A DNA stretch of 64,000 nucleotides from positions 992,001-1,056,000 of the forward strand of contig NZ_CP063362.1 of assembly GCF_016807805.1 (NCBI RefSeq), written 5' to 3'. Each line of letters begins with the position of its first letter. The first letter of the stretch is position 1. This document shows positions 1 to 8,129 of this stretch, piece after piece. Origin of the DNA: Xanthobacter dioxanivorans (lineage in GTDB: Bacteria; Pseudomonadota; Alphaproteobacteria; Rhizobiales; Xanthobacteraceae). The notes below the pieces were generated by a model. It searched no databases, was not told the origin of the DNA, and worked only from the letters and a program-made list of their open reading frames with translations. A program made the position numbers and the translations under genes.

Positions 1-1282
1 CATGGTACATGTTGTCGACCTTGGGCGAGCCGAGCACGTCCAGACCGCCGAGCTCGTTCATGGTGCGAATGTGATCCTTCACGTCGGAAGGAATGCCGTT
101 CTGCGCCAGGAGTTCGCTGATCGTGCCGTTCTGACCTTCGGCGCTCGAGCCGTTGTCGCCCCAGATGTAGAAGACCAGCGTGTTGTCGCGGATGCCGAGC
201 TCGTCCAGGGCATCGATCAACCGGCCGGCCTGCGCATCGGCGTGCTCGGTGTATCCGGCGAACACTTCCATGAGCCGACGCTGGAACGGCTTTTCGTCCT
301 CGGGAATATCGGCCCACGCGGCAAGCGTCTTCGGTCGCGGCGTCAGCTCGGTGTCTTTCGGGATCCAGCCGAGTTCCTTCTGGCGGGCGAAGACGCGCTC
401 GCGCATGACGTCCCAGCCCTCGTCGAACTTGCCCTCATATTTGTTCGCCCACTCCTTGAAAATGTGATGCGGGCCATGAGAGGCCCCCGGCGCCCAATAC
501 ATGAAGAAGGGCCGATCCGGCGTCAGCGCATGGATCTGCTTCATCCATGAAACCGCCTTGTCGGTCATGTCCTCGGTGAAGTGGTATTCCTTCTTCCCTT
601 CGGAGGGATTCACGCGAACCGTATTCTCGACGACCGCAGGCTCCCATTGCGAGGATTCTCCGGCAAGAAAGCCGTAGAAGTAGTCGAAGCCGATCCCCTG
701 GCCCGCCGGCCAGTTCGTATAGGGGCCGACGGCCGTGGTCTCGTTGGCCGGCGTGTTGTGCCATTTTCCGAAGGCGCTCGTCGCGTAGCCATAATAGCCG
801 AGGACCTTCGCCGCGGTCGCCGATGTGCGCGGGATCCGGCCGGAATAGCCGTCCCAGTCGTTTGCCAGTTCGGCGATCTGGCCGTAGCCGACGCGATGGT
901 GATTGCGCCCGGTCAGCAGCGCCGCGCGAGTGGGCGAGCACATGGCGGCATTGTGGAAGCGGTTATAGGTGATCCCGTCACCGGCGACGCGGCTCAACGT
1001 GCGTGTATCGATCACGCCGCCGAAGGTGCTCGGCAGCGCCGGGCCGACGTCGTCGAGCATGATGACGACGATGTTGGGTGCATTGGCGGGCAAGTGCGAC
1101 TTCACCGGCAAGGGGCTGTAGGTCGACTCCGCGATCGTCGGACCAGCCTTGCTCCCCGAGGGCGTCAGCGGGAACGGCAGCGATTCCTGGGCCGGGGCCG
1201 CTGCTGGCGCTCCCAACATCAGCAGCGTCGTGCTCACGCCCAACCAGCGCGCTCGAAATGGGTGACTAGGAGACCGTTTCAT
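1..1282 (-). CDS. Arylsulfatase, partial (3' end beyond window)
   Basis: Sulfatase-family hydrolase that removes sulfate from sulfate esters, probably in the periplasm. Reading the minus strand from 1282 gives a start MKRSPSHPF followed by a hydrophobic stretch and APAAAPAQ, a good Sec signal peptide. Next come NIVVIMLDDVG (metal-binding Asp pair) and CSPTRAALLTGR, the sulfatase signature whose Cys becomes formylglycine. Further on are GKWH and a WGDNG motif. About 427 codons are visible; the C-terminus lies off the left edge. The start overlaps the end of the upstream formylglycine-generating enzyme gene by 17 nt, so the two are translationally coupled and the neighbour is the obvious activator. 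The natural substrate cannot be read from sequence. GC looks lower than in the rest of the window. Confidence 0.93.
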   Translation of the reverse strand, partial: MKRSPSHPFRARWLGVSTTLLMLGAPAAAPAQESLPFPLTPSGSKAGPTIAESTYSPLPVKSHLPANAPNIVVIMLDDVGPALPSTFGGVIDTRTLSRVAGDGITYNRFHNAAMCSPTRAALLTGRNHHRVGYGQIAELANDWDGYSGRIPRTSATAAKVLGYYGYATSAFGKWHNTPANETTAVGPYTNWPAGQGIGFDYFYGFLAGESSQWEPAVVENTVRVNPSEGKKEYHFTEDMTDKAVSWMKQIHALTPDRPFFMYWAPGASHGPHHIFKEWANKYEGKFDEGWDVMRERVFARQKELGWIPKDTELTPRPKTLAAWADIPEDEKPFQRRLMEVFAGYTEHADAQAGRLIDALDELGIRDNTLVFYIWGDNGSSAEGQNGTISELLAQNGIPSDVKDHIRTMNELGGLDVLGSPKVDNMYH

Positions 1283-2255
1283 TCATTTCTCCATTTCGAA
1301 CAACACACCTGAACCCGACATGGCTCGTTGACGTATCGATCGCCTCCGCATGGCGCGCTGCGGGTCGGTAGCGGCGGCAGTAGTTCGGAGCGCACAGATG
1401 CGACCCGCCCTTCAAGACCTTCCGCGGAATTTTGATCTGGGGGAGACACGGGTCGTAGCTGGCGGCCTCAGGCCCCCCGCGCGGGTTTTTGGGGATGCAG
1501 CAGGCTTTCGTCGCGTCCGCTTCGTGTTTCGGGGCGAACCAGTCGGACGTCCACTCCCAGACGTTCCCGATCATGTCGTAGAGACCGTATCCGTTGGGCG
1601 GAAAGGCCTTTACGGGCGAAGTGCGGGCGTATCCGTCGAGCTTGCGATTGACCTTCGGAAACGATCCTTGCCAAGTATTGGCCATGTAGCGGCCATCGGG
1701 GCTCAGTTCCGATCCCCAGGCATATTCCGCCCGGTCGAGCCCCCCGCGGGCGGCGAACTCCCATTCGGCTTCCGTCGGCAGATCCTTGCCCTTCCATCGA
1801 GCATAGGCCCGTGCGTCGTGGTAGGTGACGTGGACAACGGGATGATCGTCCAGTCCGGCCAGGCCGCTGTGCGGCCCATGGGGCTGGCGCCAATTGGCGT
1901 CCTTGAGAAAAGTCCACCATTGCGACCAGTCGTGGAGATCGACCCGCCCGGCAGGCTCCCGGAAGACGAGCGACCCCGCATACAGCATCTCCGGCAAGAT
2001 GCCGGGATAGTCGCGAGGGTCGGGCGCGAATTCGGCAAACGTGCGATATCCGGCGGCTGCCACGAACTCGGCAAACTGTGCGTTGGTGACAGGGGTCTCG
2101 TCGATGAAGAAGCCGTCGACGCTCACGCGATGGGCCGGCCTCTCTTCGGGGTAATGATGATCGGATCCCATCCAGAAGCTTCCGGCAGGCACGAAGATCA
2201 TGCCATCGCGCGCTCGCTCCAACGACGCCCTCGCCTGAACCGTCCCTGCCTGCAT
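1266..2255 (-). CDS. Formylglycine-generating enzyme (SUMF1/FGE family)
   Basis: FGE-sulfatase family protein, 329 aa, that oxidises the Cys of the CxPxR sulfatase signature to formylglycine. The family fold is visible from MIFVPAGSFWMGS (19-31) through PVTNAQFAEF, DLPTEAEWEFAARGG, GNVWEWTSDWF and HVGFRC. The catalytic Cys pair of true FGEs is present: C288 and C293 in GGSHLCAPNYCRRYRP, matching the copper-binding pair of characterised enzymes and separating it from FGE-like proteins lacking them. The start at 2255 is favoured by a GGGAAGG ribosome site six bases upstream; M19 is an alternative. It lies directly upstream of, and overlaps, the arylsulfatase it most likely activates. Confidence 0.93.
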   Translation of the reverse strand: MQAGTVQARASLERARDGMIFVPAGSFWMGSDHHYPEERPAHRVSVDGFFIDETPVTNAQFAEFVAAAGYRTFAEFAPDPRDYPGILPEMLYAGSLVFREPAGRVDLHDWSQWWTFLKDANWRQPHGPHSGLAGLDDHPVVHVTYHDARAYARWKGKDLPTEAEWEFAARGGLDRAEYAWGSELSPDGRYMANTWQGSFPKVNRKLDGYARTSPVKAFPPNGYGLYDMIGNVWEWTSDWFAPKHEADATKACCIPKNPRGGPEAASYDPCLPQIKIPRKVLKGGSHLCAPNYCRRYRPAARHAEAIDTSTSHVGFRCVVRNGEMNETVS

Positions 2256-2554
2256 TGCCAGCCTTCCCGCCCACTTGCATCACGAAGGCCAGCACACGCG
2301 TGAGCCAACGGGACCACGCCATCACTGCCCGGACAGAGCCGCGGCCTCGGCGGTGCGCGCTTCGGGGCGCTGCAACACGCGATCGCGGCCAGATCGGCAA
2401 GCGAATTCGACTGCGAGATTTTCGAGCATGGCCAACCTGCCCGTCTTGCCTTTTCGCGACAATCGCCACCGGGTAGTCTTCAACCCTGCGGTCGCGAATG
2501 TCTTGGGATTCGGCCTTGTGAAAGGCGTCAACGCGGTGATCGCGGCGAGGTCAG
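2256..2554. other. Divergent intergenic region
   Basis: About 300 bases between the FGE-sulfatase operon and the divergent AraC gene. It should hold both promoters and any AraC binding sites, but I could not pick out a convincing direct repeat or -35/-10 pair. No supported gene. Confidence 0.5.
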
Positions 2555-3553
2555 ATGGCTGATATTCCTTTGACACGCGGCCAGTTCCTGCTGCCCTTCG
2601 TCAGCATCCTCGACGATATCGGCGCTCCGACGGAGACGCTCCTGGAGCGGTCCCGGCTGCCCTCGTCTCTGGCCGAAAAGAGCGATCTCTATTTGCCGCT
2701 CCTGCCGGCGCTGCACTTCGTCGAGACTGCCCAGAGAACCCAGGGCATCGCGGATTTCGGCTTTCTCGCCGCCCAACGCCTGCATTTCTCCCATATGAGA
2801 GAAAAGACGCGGGCCCTGATCGCGCACTCTCCGACGCTGCTCGTCGCGCTCCGGCACGCCTGCTATTGGGCGTCGCGAGAAGACACCATCCTCAGCATGT
2901 GGATCGAACATGGCGCCGATCATGTGCGAGTCTGCAGCCGGCTTGCCGGGACGGGGCGACTGCATCTGAAATACGCGCAATGGATCCAGAATATTTTCCC
3001 GATCCACATTGTCCGGCAATTCGCGGGGCCTGACTGGATGCCGACGGCGATCGCCTTCGAGTCGTCTTATGCGCCGAGCCCGGCGACGCGATCCTGCTGG
3101 CCGAATGTGCGGTTTCTGTCAGGCCAGCATGCCGCCTGGATTAGCCTGCCGATCACGTTGCTCGGCCTCCCCAACCGTTCGACCGCCTCGTTTGCGTCGC
3201 CGCGCGACAATGAAGACGGCCCTTCCGCCTATGACATCGTCGATCTGCTCAAGCTGATGCTGCCCGCCTATCTCGACGAGGGCACCACGGCCCTTGCCGA
3301 CGTCGCCGAGATTGCGGGCGTCAGCGCGCGGACGCTTCAACGAAGGCTCGCCCATGTCGGCCTGTCCTATTCGGACCTCCTCGACACGGTCAGGTACGAG
3401 AATGCGAGCCGGCTGCTGCGCGACAGCGATTGCAAGATCATCGACGTCGCCTTTTCCTCCGGCTACACGGACCCTGCGCATTTTAGTCGCGCCTTCCGAC
3501 GAATCTCAGGCGTGACGCCGCGTCAGTTTCGTGAGCTGTCGCGCCTTGGCTAG
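2555..3553 (+). CDS. AraC family transcriptional regulator
   Basis: 332-aa DNA-binding regulator. The N-terminal two thirds resembles the Arabinose_bd/OruR-type effector domain of the GadX/ArgR-like AraC subgroup (QFLLPFVSILDDIGAP onward). The C-terminal ~100 residues contain the two helix-turn-helix motifs: VAEIAGVSARTLQRRLAHVG and IIDVAFSSGYTDPAHFSRAF, ending in RRISGVTPRQFR, the classic AraC signature. The start follows a GCGAGG ribosome site. It is transcribed divergently from the FGE-sulfatase pair, so it probably controls that operon; the inducer is unknown. Confidence 0.92.
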   Translation: MADIPLTRGQFLLPFVSILDDIGAPTETLLERSRLPSSLAEKSDLYLPLLPALHFVETAQRTQGIADFGFLAAQRLHFSHMREKTRALIAHSPTLLVALRHACYWASREDTILSMWIEHGADHVRVCSRLAGTGRLHLKYAQWIQNIFPIHIVRQFAGPDWMPTAIAFESSYAPSPATRSCWPNVRFLSGQHAAWISLPITLLGLPNRSTASFASPRDNEDGPSAYDIVDLLKLMLPAYLDEGTTALADVAEIAGVSARTLQRRLAHVGLSYSDLLDTVRYENASRLLRDSDCKIIDVAFSSGYTDPAHFSRAFRRISGVTPRQFRELSRLG

Positions 3554-3640
3554 CGGATTGACCCCAGGAATTGTCCCGGGCATCCGCGCCGCACCGCTGG
3601 CGCCGGTCAAACCATGACATGCTGGGACTAAACACCTAGG

Positions 3641-3712
3641 GCGCTTTCGAGCGAAGTGGAGACCGATTCGCGTGAAGAAATGCGTTTCCCGATACCGTGA
3701 AACGGGAAACGC
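3641..3712. repeat. Dispersed intergenic repeat-like element with stem-loop
   Basis: The segment starting GCGCTTTCGAGCGAAGTGGA resembles a widespread alphaproteobacterial intergenic element (recalled, not searched). It ends in a 9-bp perfect hairpin: GCGTTTCCC at 3682-3690 pairs with GGGAAACGC at 3704-3712. A related core (CTTTCGAGCGAGGCGGA) recurs near 14.58 kb. No T-run follows, so it is not a typical terminator. Confidence 0.4.
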
Positions 3713-3809
3713 CCGAGGGACGATTCGCTGACCGGACCGACAGGACCGGTTTTCCATCCGATCGCTTATCGCCTCCAACTTATTGAGTGGGGAGGGGCGG
3801 CGGAAACCC

Positions 3810-3820
3810 GTGGTTAACGC
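3810..3820 (-). promoter_or_regulatory. GTTAACCA motif, copy 1
   Basis: GTGGTTAACGC on the plus strand reads GCGTTAACCAC on the minus strand. It shares GCGTTAACCA with copies at 6222-6232 and 6327-6337, all near starts of polysaccharide genes. The core resembles a CtrA half-site; that identity is inferred. Confidence 0.3.
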
Positions 3821-3939
3821 TAAAGTAATGGCACCGCTGCAGTCTCACGGCGTCATCGTCCGCCTGAGCCGCAGCGCCGGGCCGGCAACGCCACGCAAGA
3901 CGCGGGGCGCCGGCCGCTTCGGAGCGGGGGCGGCAAGCG

Positions 3940-6105
3940 ATGACCTCAGTGCCGACCCGCGTCGCGGAGCAATCAGGGGGAAGCATGTTGATGCCGCACG
4001 CGGCGCAGCCGGGCGCCACGGACACGGCTCCGGATACCGGGACCGCCCCCCTCGGGTTCACCCTGCGCGACCTCCTGATCGCCACCTTCTATCATATCCG
4101 GGTCGTGCTGCTGGCGGCGCTCCTGCCGTTCGCCGTGGGCGTGGGCGCGGCGGTGACGAGCCGAACCGAGTACACCGCCTCCAGCCTGCTCATGGTCATC
4201 GTGAGCCGCGAGGTCTCCAACTCCCAGAACGTGACCGACACCGGCCCCTCCGTGCTCAGCATCGAGGGACTGAAGCAGGTCGAGTCGGAGGTGCAGATCA
4301 TCGAGAGCGCGGATGTCGCCCGCGCCACGGTGGAACAGGTGGGCGCCGACCGCCTGTTCCCCCCGGGCCGGTTTTCGGCCATCACCCGACTGTTCAGCTC
4401 CGACAAGGACGTGTTGGACAAGGCGGTGGAACGCTTTCAGGCGAGCGTGCGTGCATCCGTCCTGTCGGATTCCAACGTGATCCGCGTGAGCTTCACCAAT
4501 CCCGACCGCGACCTGGCGGTGGAGGCCGCCGACGCGCTGGTGAAGAACTATCTCGCGGCGCGGCGACGCCTGTTTGAAAACCCCACCGCCAAGATCCTGA
4601 ACCTGGAGGTCACCCGCTTCAGCCGCGACCTCAGCACGGTCGATGCCGAGATCGAGAAGCTCAAGGCCAAGGCCGGCATCATCGAGTTCAGCCAGGACGC
4701 CATCCTCGCCGCCAACCAGGTGGACGGCATCCTGCAGCGCCGCCGCCAGGTGGCCGAGCGCGAGGTGGCGGTCACCGCCCAGCTGACCGAGGCCGAGAAG
4801 CAACTCGCCGCCTTGCCCGACTCCGTCTTCGACTTCTCCGAGAAGACCGACGCCCTGCCCGGAGACGAGGACAACAACACGCTCAGCAAGCTGCTGCTGG
4901 AGCGCGACCGCATCGCCTCCCAGTATGCCCCCGGCAGCCAGTTGCTGCGCGACCTTGAACGGCAGATCGTGACCATACGGGCGCGCATCAAGAGCCGTTC
5001 CGAGCGCCGCTATTCCACCGACCGCGCGGTCCGCAATCCTCAGGTCAACTACATCCAGAACATGATCCTGAGCCTCAGGGTCGAGCAGGATTCGCTCTCC
5101 CGTCAGAAAGGGGAGCTGGTGCAGCAGCAGCGGGTGGCGGAGGAGCGGCTTTCCGCCTTGCGCGCCGCCGAGACACCGCTGATCGAGCTCAACCGCAAGC
5201 GTGACTCGCTGAGCGAAGGCTTCCGCGAGTATCAGCGCCGGGCCGTCGCGGCCTCCATCGAGGAGGCGGCAGCCCAGTCTCGCCAATCGTCGGTGCGGGT
5301 GGTGCAGGAGGCAGGCTCCGCCGTCACCAAGCGCTCACTGGCGCTGCCGCTGCTGGCGGCGGGCCTGTTCGCCGGGCTATTGTTCGGCGCCGCGGCCGGG
5401 GCCATCACCTCGACGCTGCGCACCTCCTTCATCATGCCGAGCGAGGCCGAGCGCGTGCTCGGCATGCCGGCGATCGCGGTTCTCGACGAGGATGCGGAGC
5501 AGCCCGAAAGCCTCGCCACCGAACGGGCGATCGGCAGTTGCGCCACCATGCTGCTCGACACGCGCATCGACGACGAGCCGTTGCGGGCCATGCACTTGCT
5601 CTCCCCCGACGCGGACGACGCTTTGCCCTGGTTCGCCCGGCGCCTGGCCGAGGAGTTCGCCCGGCAGCGGCAAAAGCGCACGCTGCTGGTGGACCTGTGC
5701 TCAACGACCCCGTATCCGCTGGATGCCGGCGGCGGTGAAGTGCGCGGCGGCATCGCCGTGACCGGCACGCCGGTGCCGCTGCTGTGGGCCGCCGCGGATG
5801 TGGAGCGCTCTCCCCTGCTCGACATCCGCCTGCCCATCGCCGAGGCCGAGTTGATGATGGCCGAGCTGAAGCAGGCGTTCGACTGCATCGTCGTCTGCTC
5901 CAACCTGCCGCGCGCCTCGCTCGTGACCCAGCGCTTCTGTCAGCTGGTGGACGGCAACATCATGGCGGTGCAGGCCGAGCGCACCCGCAAGCCCGCCGCC
6001 ATTCATCTGCGTGATTCGGTGGTCGAAAGCGGCGGGCTGCTGTTCGGATTCATCTTCCTCGGCAGACGCTATTACCTGCCGCAGTGGCTCTATCGCCGCG
6101 CGTAG
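3940..6105 (+). CDS. Wzz/GumC-type polysaccharide co-polymerase with degenerate BY-kinase domain
   Basis: Inner-membrane chain-length/export protein of a Wzy-type polysaccharide pathway, 721 aa. Order: cytoplasmic N-terminus, membrane segment about 54-73, Wzz periplasmic region, long coiled-coil stretch (ELNRKRDSLSEGF belongs to the GNVR-type region), second membrane segment about 466-490, then a cytoplasmic domain placed like the BY-tyrosine kinase of ExoP/Wzc. In that domain the Walker A position (around residue 555) reads SPDADDALPW, with no GxGKS/T. Walker A' is only LLVDL, and Walker B is replaced by IVVCSNLPRA, so ATP binding is unlikely. The extreme C-terminus still carries tyrosines (RRYYLPQWLYRRA). 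A second start at 3985 with AGGGGGA just upstream is equally plausible (706 aa). It heads the polysaccharide locus. Confidence 0.88.
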   Translation: MTSVPTRVAEQSGGSMLMPHAAQPGATDTAPDTGTAPLGFTLRDLLIATFYHIRVVLLAALLPFAVGVGAAVTSRTEYTASSLLMVIVSREVSNSQNVTDTGPSVLSIEGLKQVESEVQIIESADVARATVEQVGADRLFPPGRFSAITRLFSSDKDVLDKAVERFQASVRASVLSDSNVIRVSFTNPDRDLAVEAADALVKNYLAARRRLFENPTAKILNLEVTRFSRDLSTVDAEIEKLKAKAGIIEFSQDAILAANQVDGILQRRRQVAEREVAVTAQLTEAEKQLAALPDSVFDFSEKTDALPGDEDNNTLSKLLLERDRIASQYAPGSQLLRDLERQIVTIRARIKSRSERRYSTDRAVRNPQVNYIQNMILSLRVEQDSLSRQKGELVQQQRVAEERLSALRAAETPLIELNRKRDSLSEGFREYQRRAVAASIEEAAAQSRQSSVRVVQEAGSAVTKRSLALPLLAAGLFAGLLFGAAAGAITSTLRTSFIMPSEAERVLGMPAIAVLDEDAEQPESLATERAIGSCATMLLDTRIDDEPLRAMHLLSPDADDALPWFARRLAEEFARQRQKRTLLVDLCSTTPYPLDAGGGEVRGGIAVTGTPVPLLWAAADVERSPLLDIRLPIAEAELMMAELKQAFDCIVVCSNLPRASLVTQRFCQLVDGNIMAVQAERTRKPAAIHLRDSVVESGGLLFGFIFLGRRYYLPQWLYRRA

Positions 6106-6137
6106 GCCAGCGCACAAAGCCGCTGTCGCCGAAAGAA

Positions 6138-6168
6138 AAGGGGCGCGATGGCGCCCCTTAAGTTTTTG
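6138..6168 (+). terminator. Rho-independent terminator after the Wzz/GumC gene
   Basis: AAGGGGCGC (6138-6146) pairs perfectly with GCGCCCCTT (6151-6159) around a GATG loop, followed by AAGTTTTT. It separates the Wzz/GumC gene from the export lipoprotein gene, which must then have its own promoter. Confidence 0.75.
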
Positions 6169-6221
6169 AAGCACCGACATTTTGCAGCTTAGTGAGCGGT
6201 CCGATACCGTCAATAAGCGAT

Positions 6222-6337
6222 CGTTAACCATGCGCCTTTAGGGTGGTTTTACCACGTTCGACGGTTCTCGCCGCAGATTCCTCTGTTGACGCCTCCTCAC
6301 AAGGCGGCCGAAACATGATCACCTGCGCGTTAACCAT
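6222..6337 (+). promoter_or_regulatory. Upstream region with two GTTAACCAT motifs
   Basis: CGTTAACCATG at 6222-6232 and GCGTTAACCAT at 6327-6337 lie in the leader region of the Wza-like gene. With the inverted copy at 3810 they form a repeated motif specific to this locus as far as I can see. The TTAACCAT core resembles a CtrA half-site, which would tie expression to the cell cycle; this is inference. Confidence 0.35.
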
Positions 6338-6367
6338 TTGCTTATGATTCGTTGCGGGGGTTCGTCG

Positions 6368-7240
6368 ATGGTCTTGCCAGAGTGCGACGGGGTGGACACC
6401 GCTCGCGGCACGGCACCGGACATGATCCGCTCCGCGACCCGCGGCCGCGGGCCCGCCGCCTGGCGCATCGGGGTGGCCATCGCGGGGATCAGCCTCCTGC
6501 TCAATGGCTGCGCTGCCATCGCCACCTCGCAGAGCACAGGCACGGAGCCGTTCACCACCGGGCACGAGCTGCGTTTCACCGAACTGAATTCCGACCGCTT
6601 CAAGCCCTGGACCGATCAGGTGCCGAGCTATCGCCTGGGTCCCGGCGACAAGATCAAGGTCAAGTATTTCATCACCCGCGAGATGGACGAGGACCTCACC
6701 GTCAGCCCCGACGGGTCGGTCGCGCCCCGCGCCATCGGCCAGATCCGGGTGGAAGGAAGCACGCTGTCCGGCATCCAGGAATACATCCGCCGCGAGTCCC
6801 GCAAGGAACTGACGGACCAGAAGGTCGTGGTCTCGCTGGAGGAGGCGGTCTCGGCCCGCATTTATGTGGGCGGCACGGTGGCGCATCCCGGCGCCTTCCG
6901 GCTTGCCGACATGGGCACCAGCGTGCTGCAGGGCATCCTTCAGGCCGGCGGCTTCACCGAGGAATCGCGCACCGGGCAGGTGGCGCTCATCCGCCGCGGC
7001 CCCAACAACGAGCCCATGCTGCGCCTCATCAACGTGCGCGACGTGATCCAGACCGGCTTCGACGCCAACGACGTGCCGCTGGTGAGCGGCGACATCATCT
7101 ACGTGCCGCGCTCGTCCATTGCCGAGGTCAATCTCTGGATCGACCAGTTCATCACCAAGGTGGTGCCGTTCCAGCGCCAGTTCAGCTATACGATCGGTTC
7201 CTACACTCAGACCGGCGGCGCAAGCTCGTTCCTGCAGTAA
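6368..7240 (+). CDS. Wza/GumB-like polysaccharide export lipoprotein
   Basis: Outer-membrane auxiliary/secretin-like protein that exports the polymer. A lipobox ISLLLNGC follows a positively charged N-terminus, so the mature protein is lipidated at that Cys. The poly_export domain starts at YRLGPGDKIKVKYF and includes VSPDGSVAPRAIGQI; a SLBB domain follows (ARIYVGGTVAHPGAFRL, then LQAGGF). The start is uncertain. 6368 has a GGGGG ribosome site six bases upstream, 6422 (MIRSATRG) gives the most typical 30-residue lipoprotein leader, and a TTG at 6338 extends the frame. The partner is the Wzz/GumC protein upstream. Confidence 0.9.
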   Translation: MVLPECDGVDTARGTAPDMIRSATRGRGPAAWRIGVAIAGISLLLNGCAAIATSQSTGTEPFTTGHELRFTELNSDRFKPWTDQVPSYRLGPGDKIKVKYFITREMDEDLTVSPDGSVAPRAIGQIRVEGSTLSGIQEYIRRESRKELTDQKVVVSLEEAVSARIYVGGTVAHPGAFRLADMGTSVLQGILQAGGFTEESRTGQVALIRRGPNNEPMLRLINVRDVIQTGFDANDVPLVSGDIIYVPRSSIAEVNLWIDQFITKVVPFQRQFSYTIGSYTQTGGASSFLQ

Positions 7241-7319
7241 CCTTGCGGCGGCGCGCCCCGGTACCGTGCAGTTCCCGCGCCGCGAACGGACACGGCGCCC
7301 GAAGAGGCTTGGACCCAAG

Positions 7320-8129
7320 ATGCTTGCGGAGTTCGACCCGGCTTCTGCCGTCCGGACGCAGACCTTCCTCAAGGTGCCGTTTGCCTGCCTCGACGTCCCC
7401 GGCGCCGCGCAGGCGATCGCCGGGCGCGCGCCGGGCGCGCCGTTCAGCTACGTGGTCACGTCCAACGCCTCGCACCTGGTGCGGCTCAACGAGCACGACG
7501 ACCCGCGCTTCGTGGCGGCGCTGGCCGCCGCCGGCCTGCACACGCTGGACGGCTCGGTGCCCCACTGGCTGGCCCGCAACCTCTTCGGCCTCGATATTCC
7601 GCTCTGCCCGGGCAGCGACCTGACCACGTATCTGTTCGAGCACGTCATCGGGCCGGACGATGCGGTGACCGTGATCGGCGGGAGCGAAGAGATGAAGCGG
7701 CGCCTCGTGGAGCGCTACGGCATCCGCACGCTCAACCTGCATGTGCCGCCCATGGGCTTCATCGACGATCCCGCGGCGGTGGAGGCGGCCATCCGCTTCG
7801 TGGAGGAGCATCCCGCGCGCTACGTGTTCCTGGTGGCGGGGGCGCCCCGCTCGGAATACCTCGCCCACATGATCCGTGCGCGCGGCAGGGCGGTGGGCAC
7901 CGGCCTTTGCGTCGGCAGCGCCCTCAACTTCCTCACCGGCCTCGTGCAGCGGGCGAGCCCTGCCTTCCGCCGGCTCGGGCTGGAGTGGCTGTACCGGCTG
8001 ATCCAGAGCCCGGGGACCCACATCGAGCGGGTGTTCGTCGATTCCCTGCCCATCTTCCGGATCGCAGCGAAGGCGAAACGCGATCCCGCCGCCTACGGGA
8101 TGAAACGCTCCGGCGCGGACCCCGCATGA
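7320..8129 (+). CDS. WecG/TagA/CpsF family glycosyltransferase
   Basis: 269-aa GT26-family enzyme that transfers a sugar (ManNAcA, ManNAc or related in known members) to a lipid-linked intermediate. Family hallmarks are VVTSNASHLVRLNE near the N-terminus, LDGSVPHWLARN, VTVIGGSEEMKRRLVERYG, and VFLVAGAPRSEYLAHMIRARG followed by GSALNFLTGLVQRASPAFRRLGLEWLYRLIQSP. The open frame extends upstream to 7119, but the ATG at 7320 begins the conserved region and avoids overlap with the previous gene. HfsJ of the Caulobacter holdfast pathway is in this family, which fits the rest of the locus. It overlaps the next gene start by 4 nt. Confidence 0.9.
   Translation: MLAEFDPASAVRTQTFLKVPFACLDVPGAAQAIAGRAPGAPFSYVVTSNASHLVRLNEHDDPRFVAALAAAGLHTLDGSVPHWLARNLFGLDIPLCPGSDLTTYLFEHVIGPDDAVTVIGGSEEMKRRLVERYGIRTLNLHVPPMGFIDDPAAVEAAIRFVEEHPARYVFLVAGAPRSEYLAHMIRARGRAVGTGLCVGSALNFLTGLVQRASPAFRRLGLEWLYRLIQSPGTHIERVFVDSLPIFRIAAKAKRDPAAYGMKRSGADPA

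Larger units (their letters stand above)
3554..3939. other. Intergenic region before the polysaccharide locus
   Basis: About 390 bases without a supported gene. It contains a dispersed-repeat-like segment with a stem-loop (3641-3712) and one copy of the TGGTTAACGC motif (3810-3820) also found in front of the export lipoprotein gene. The promoter for the polysaccharide genes is expected here. Confidence 0.5.

Noticed and set aside
1..1312. Plus-strand frames at 2-550 and 581-1312 opposite the sulfatase
   Set aside because: The minus strand carries a signal peptide and the CSPTR sulfatase signature through this region; the plus frames are shadows.
3783..4577. A 264-codon plus-strand frame at the start of the Wzz/GumC gene
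   Set aside because: It overlaps the real gene in another frame and is Arg/Gly/Pro-rich without motifs.
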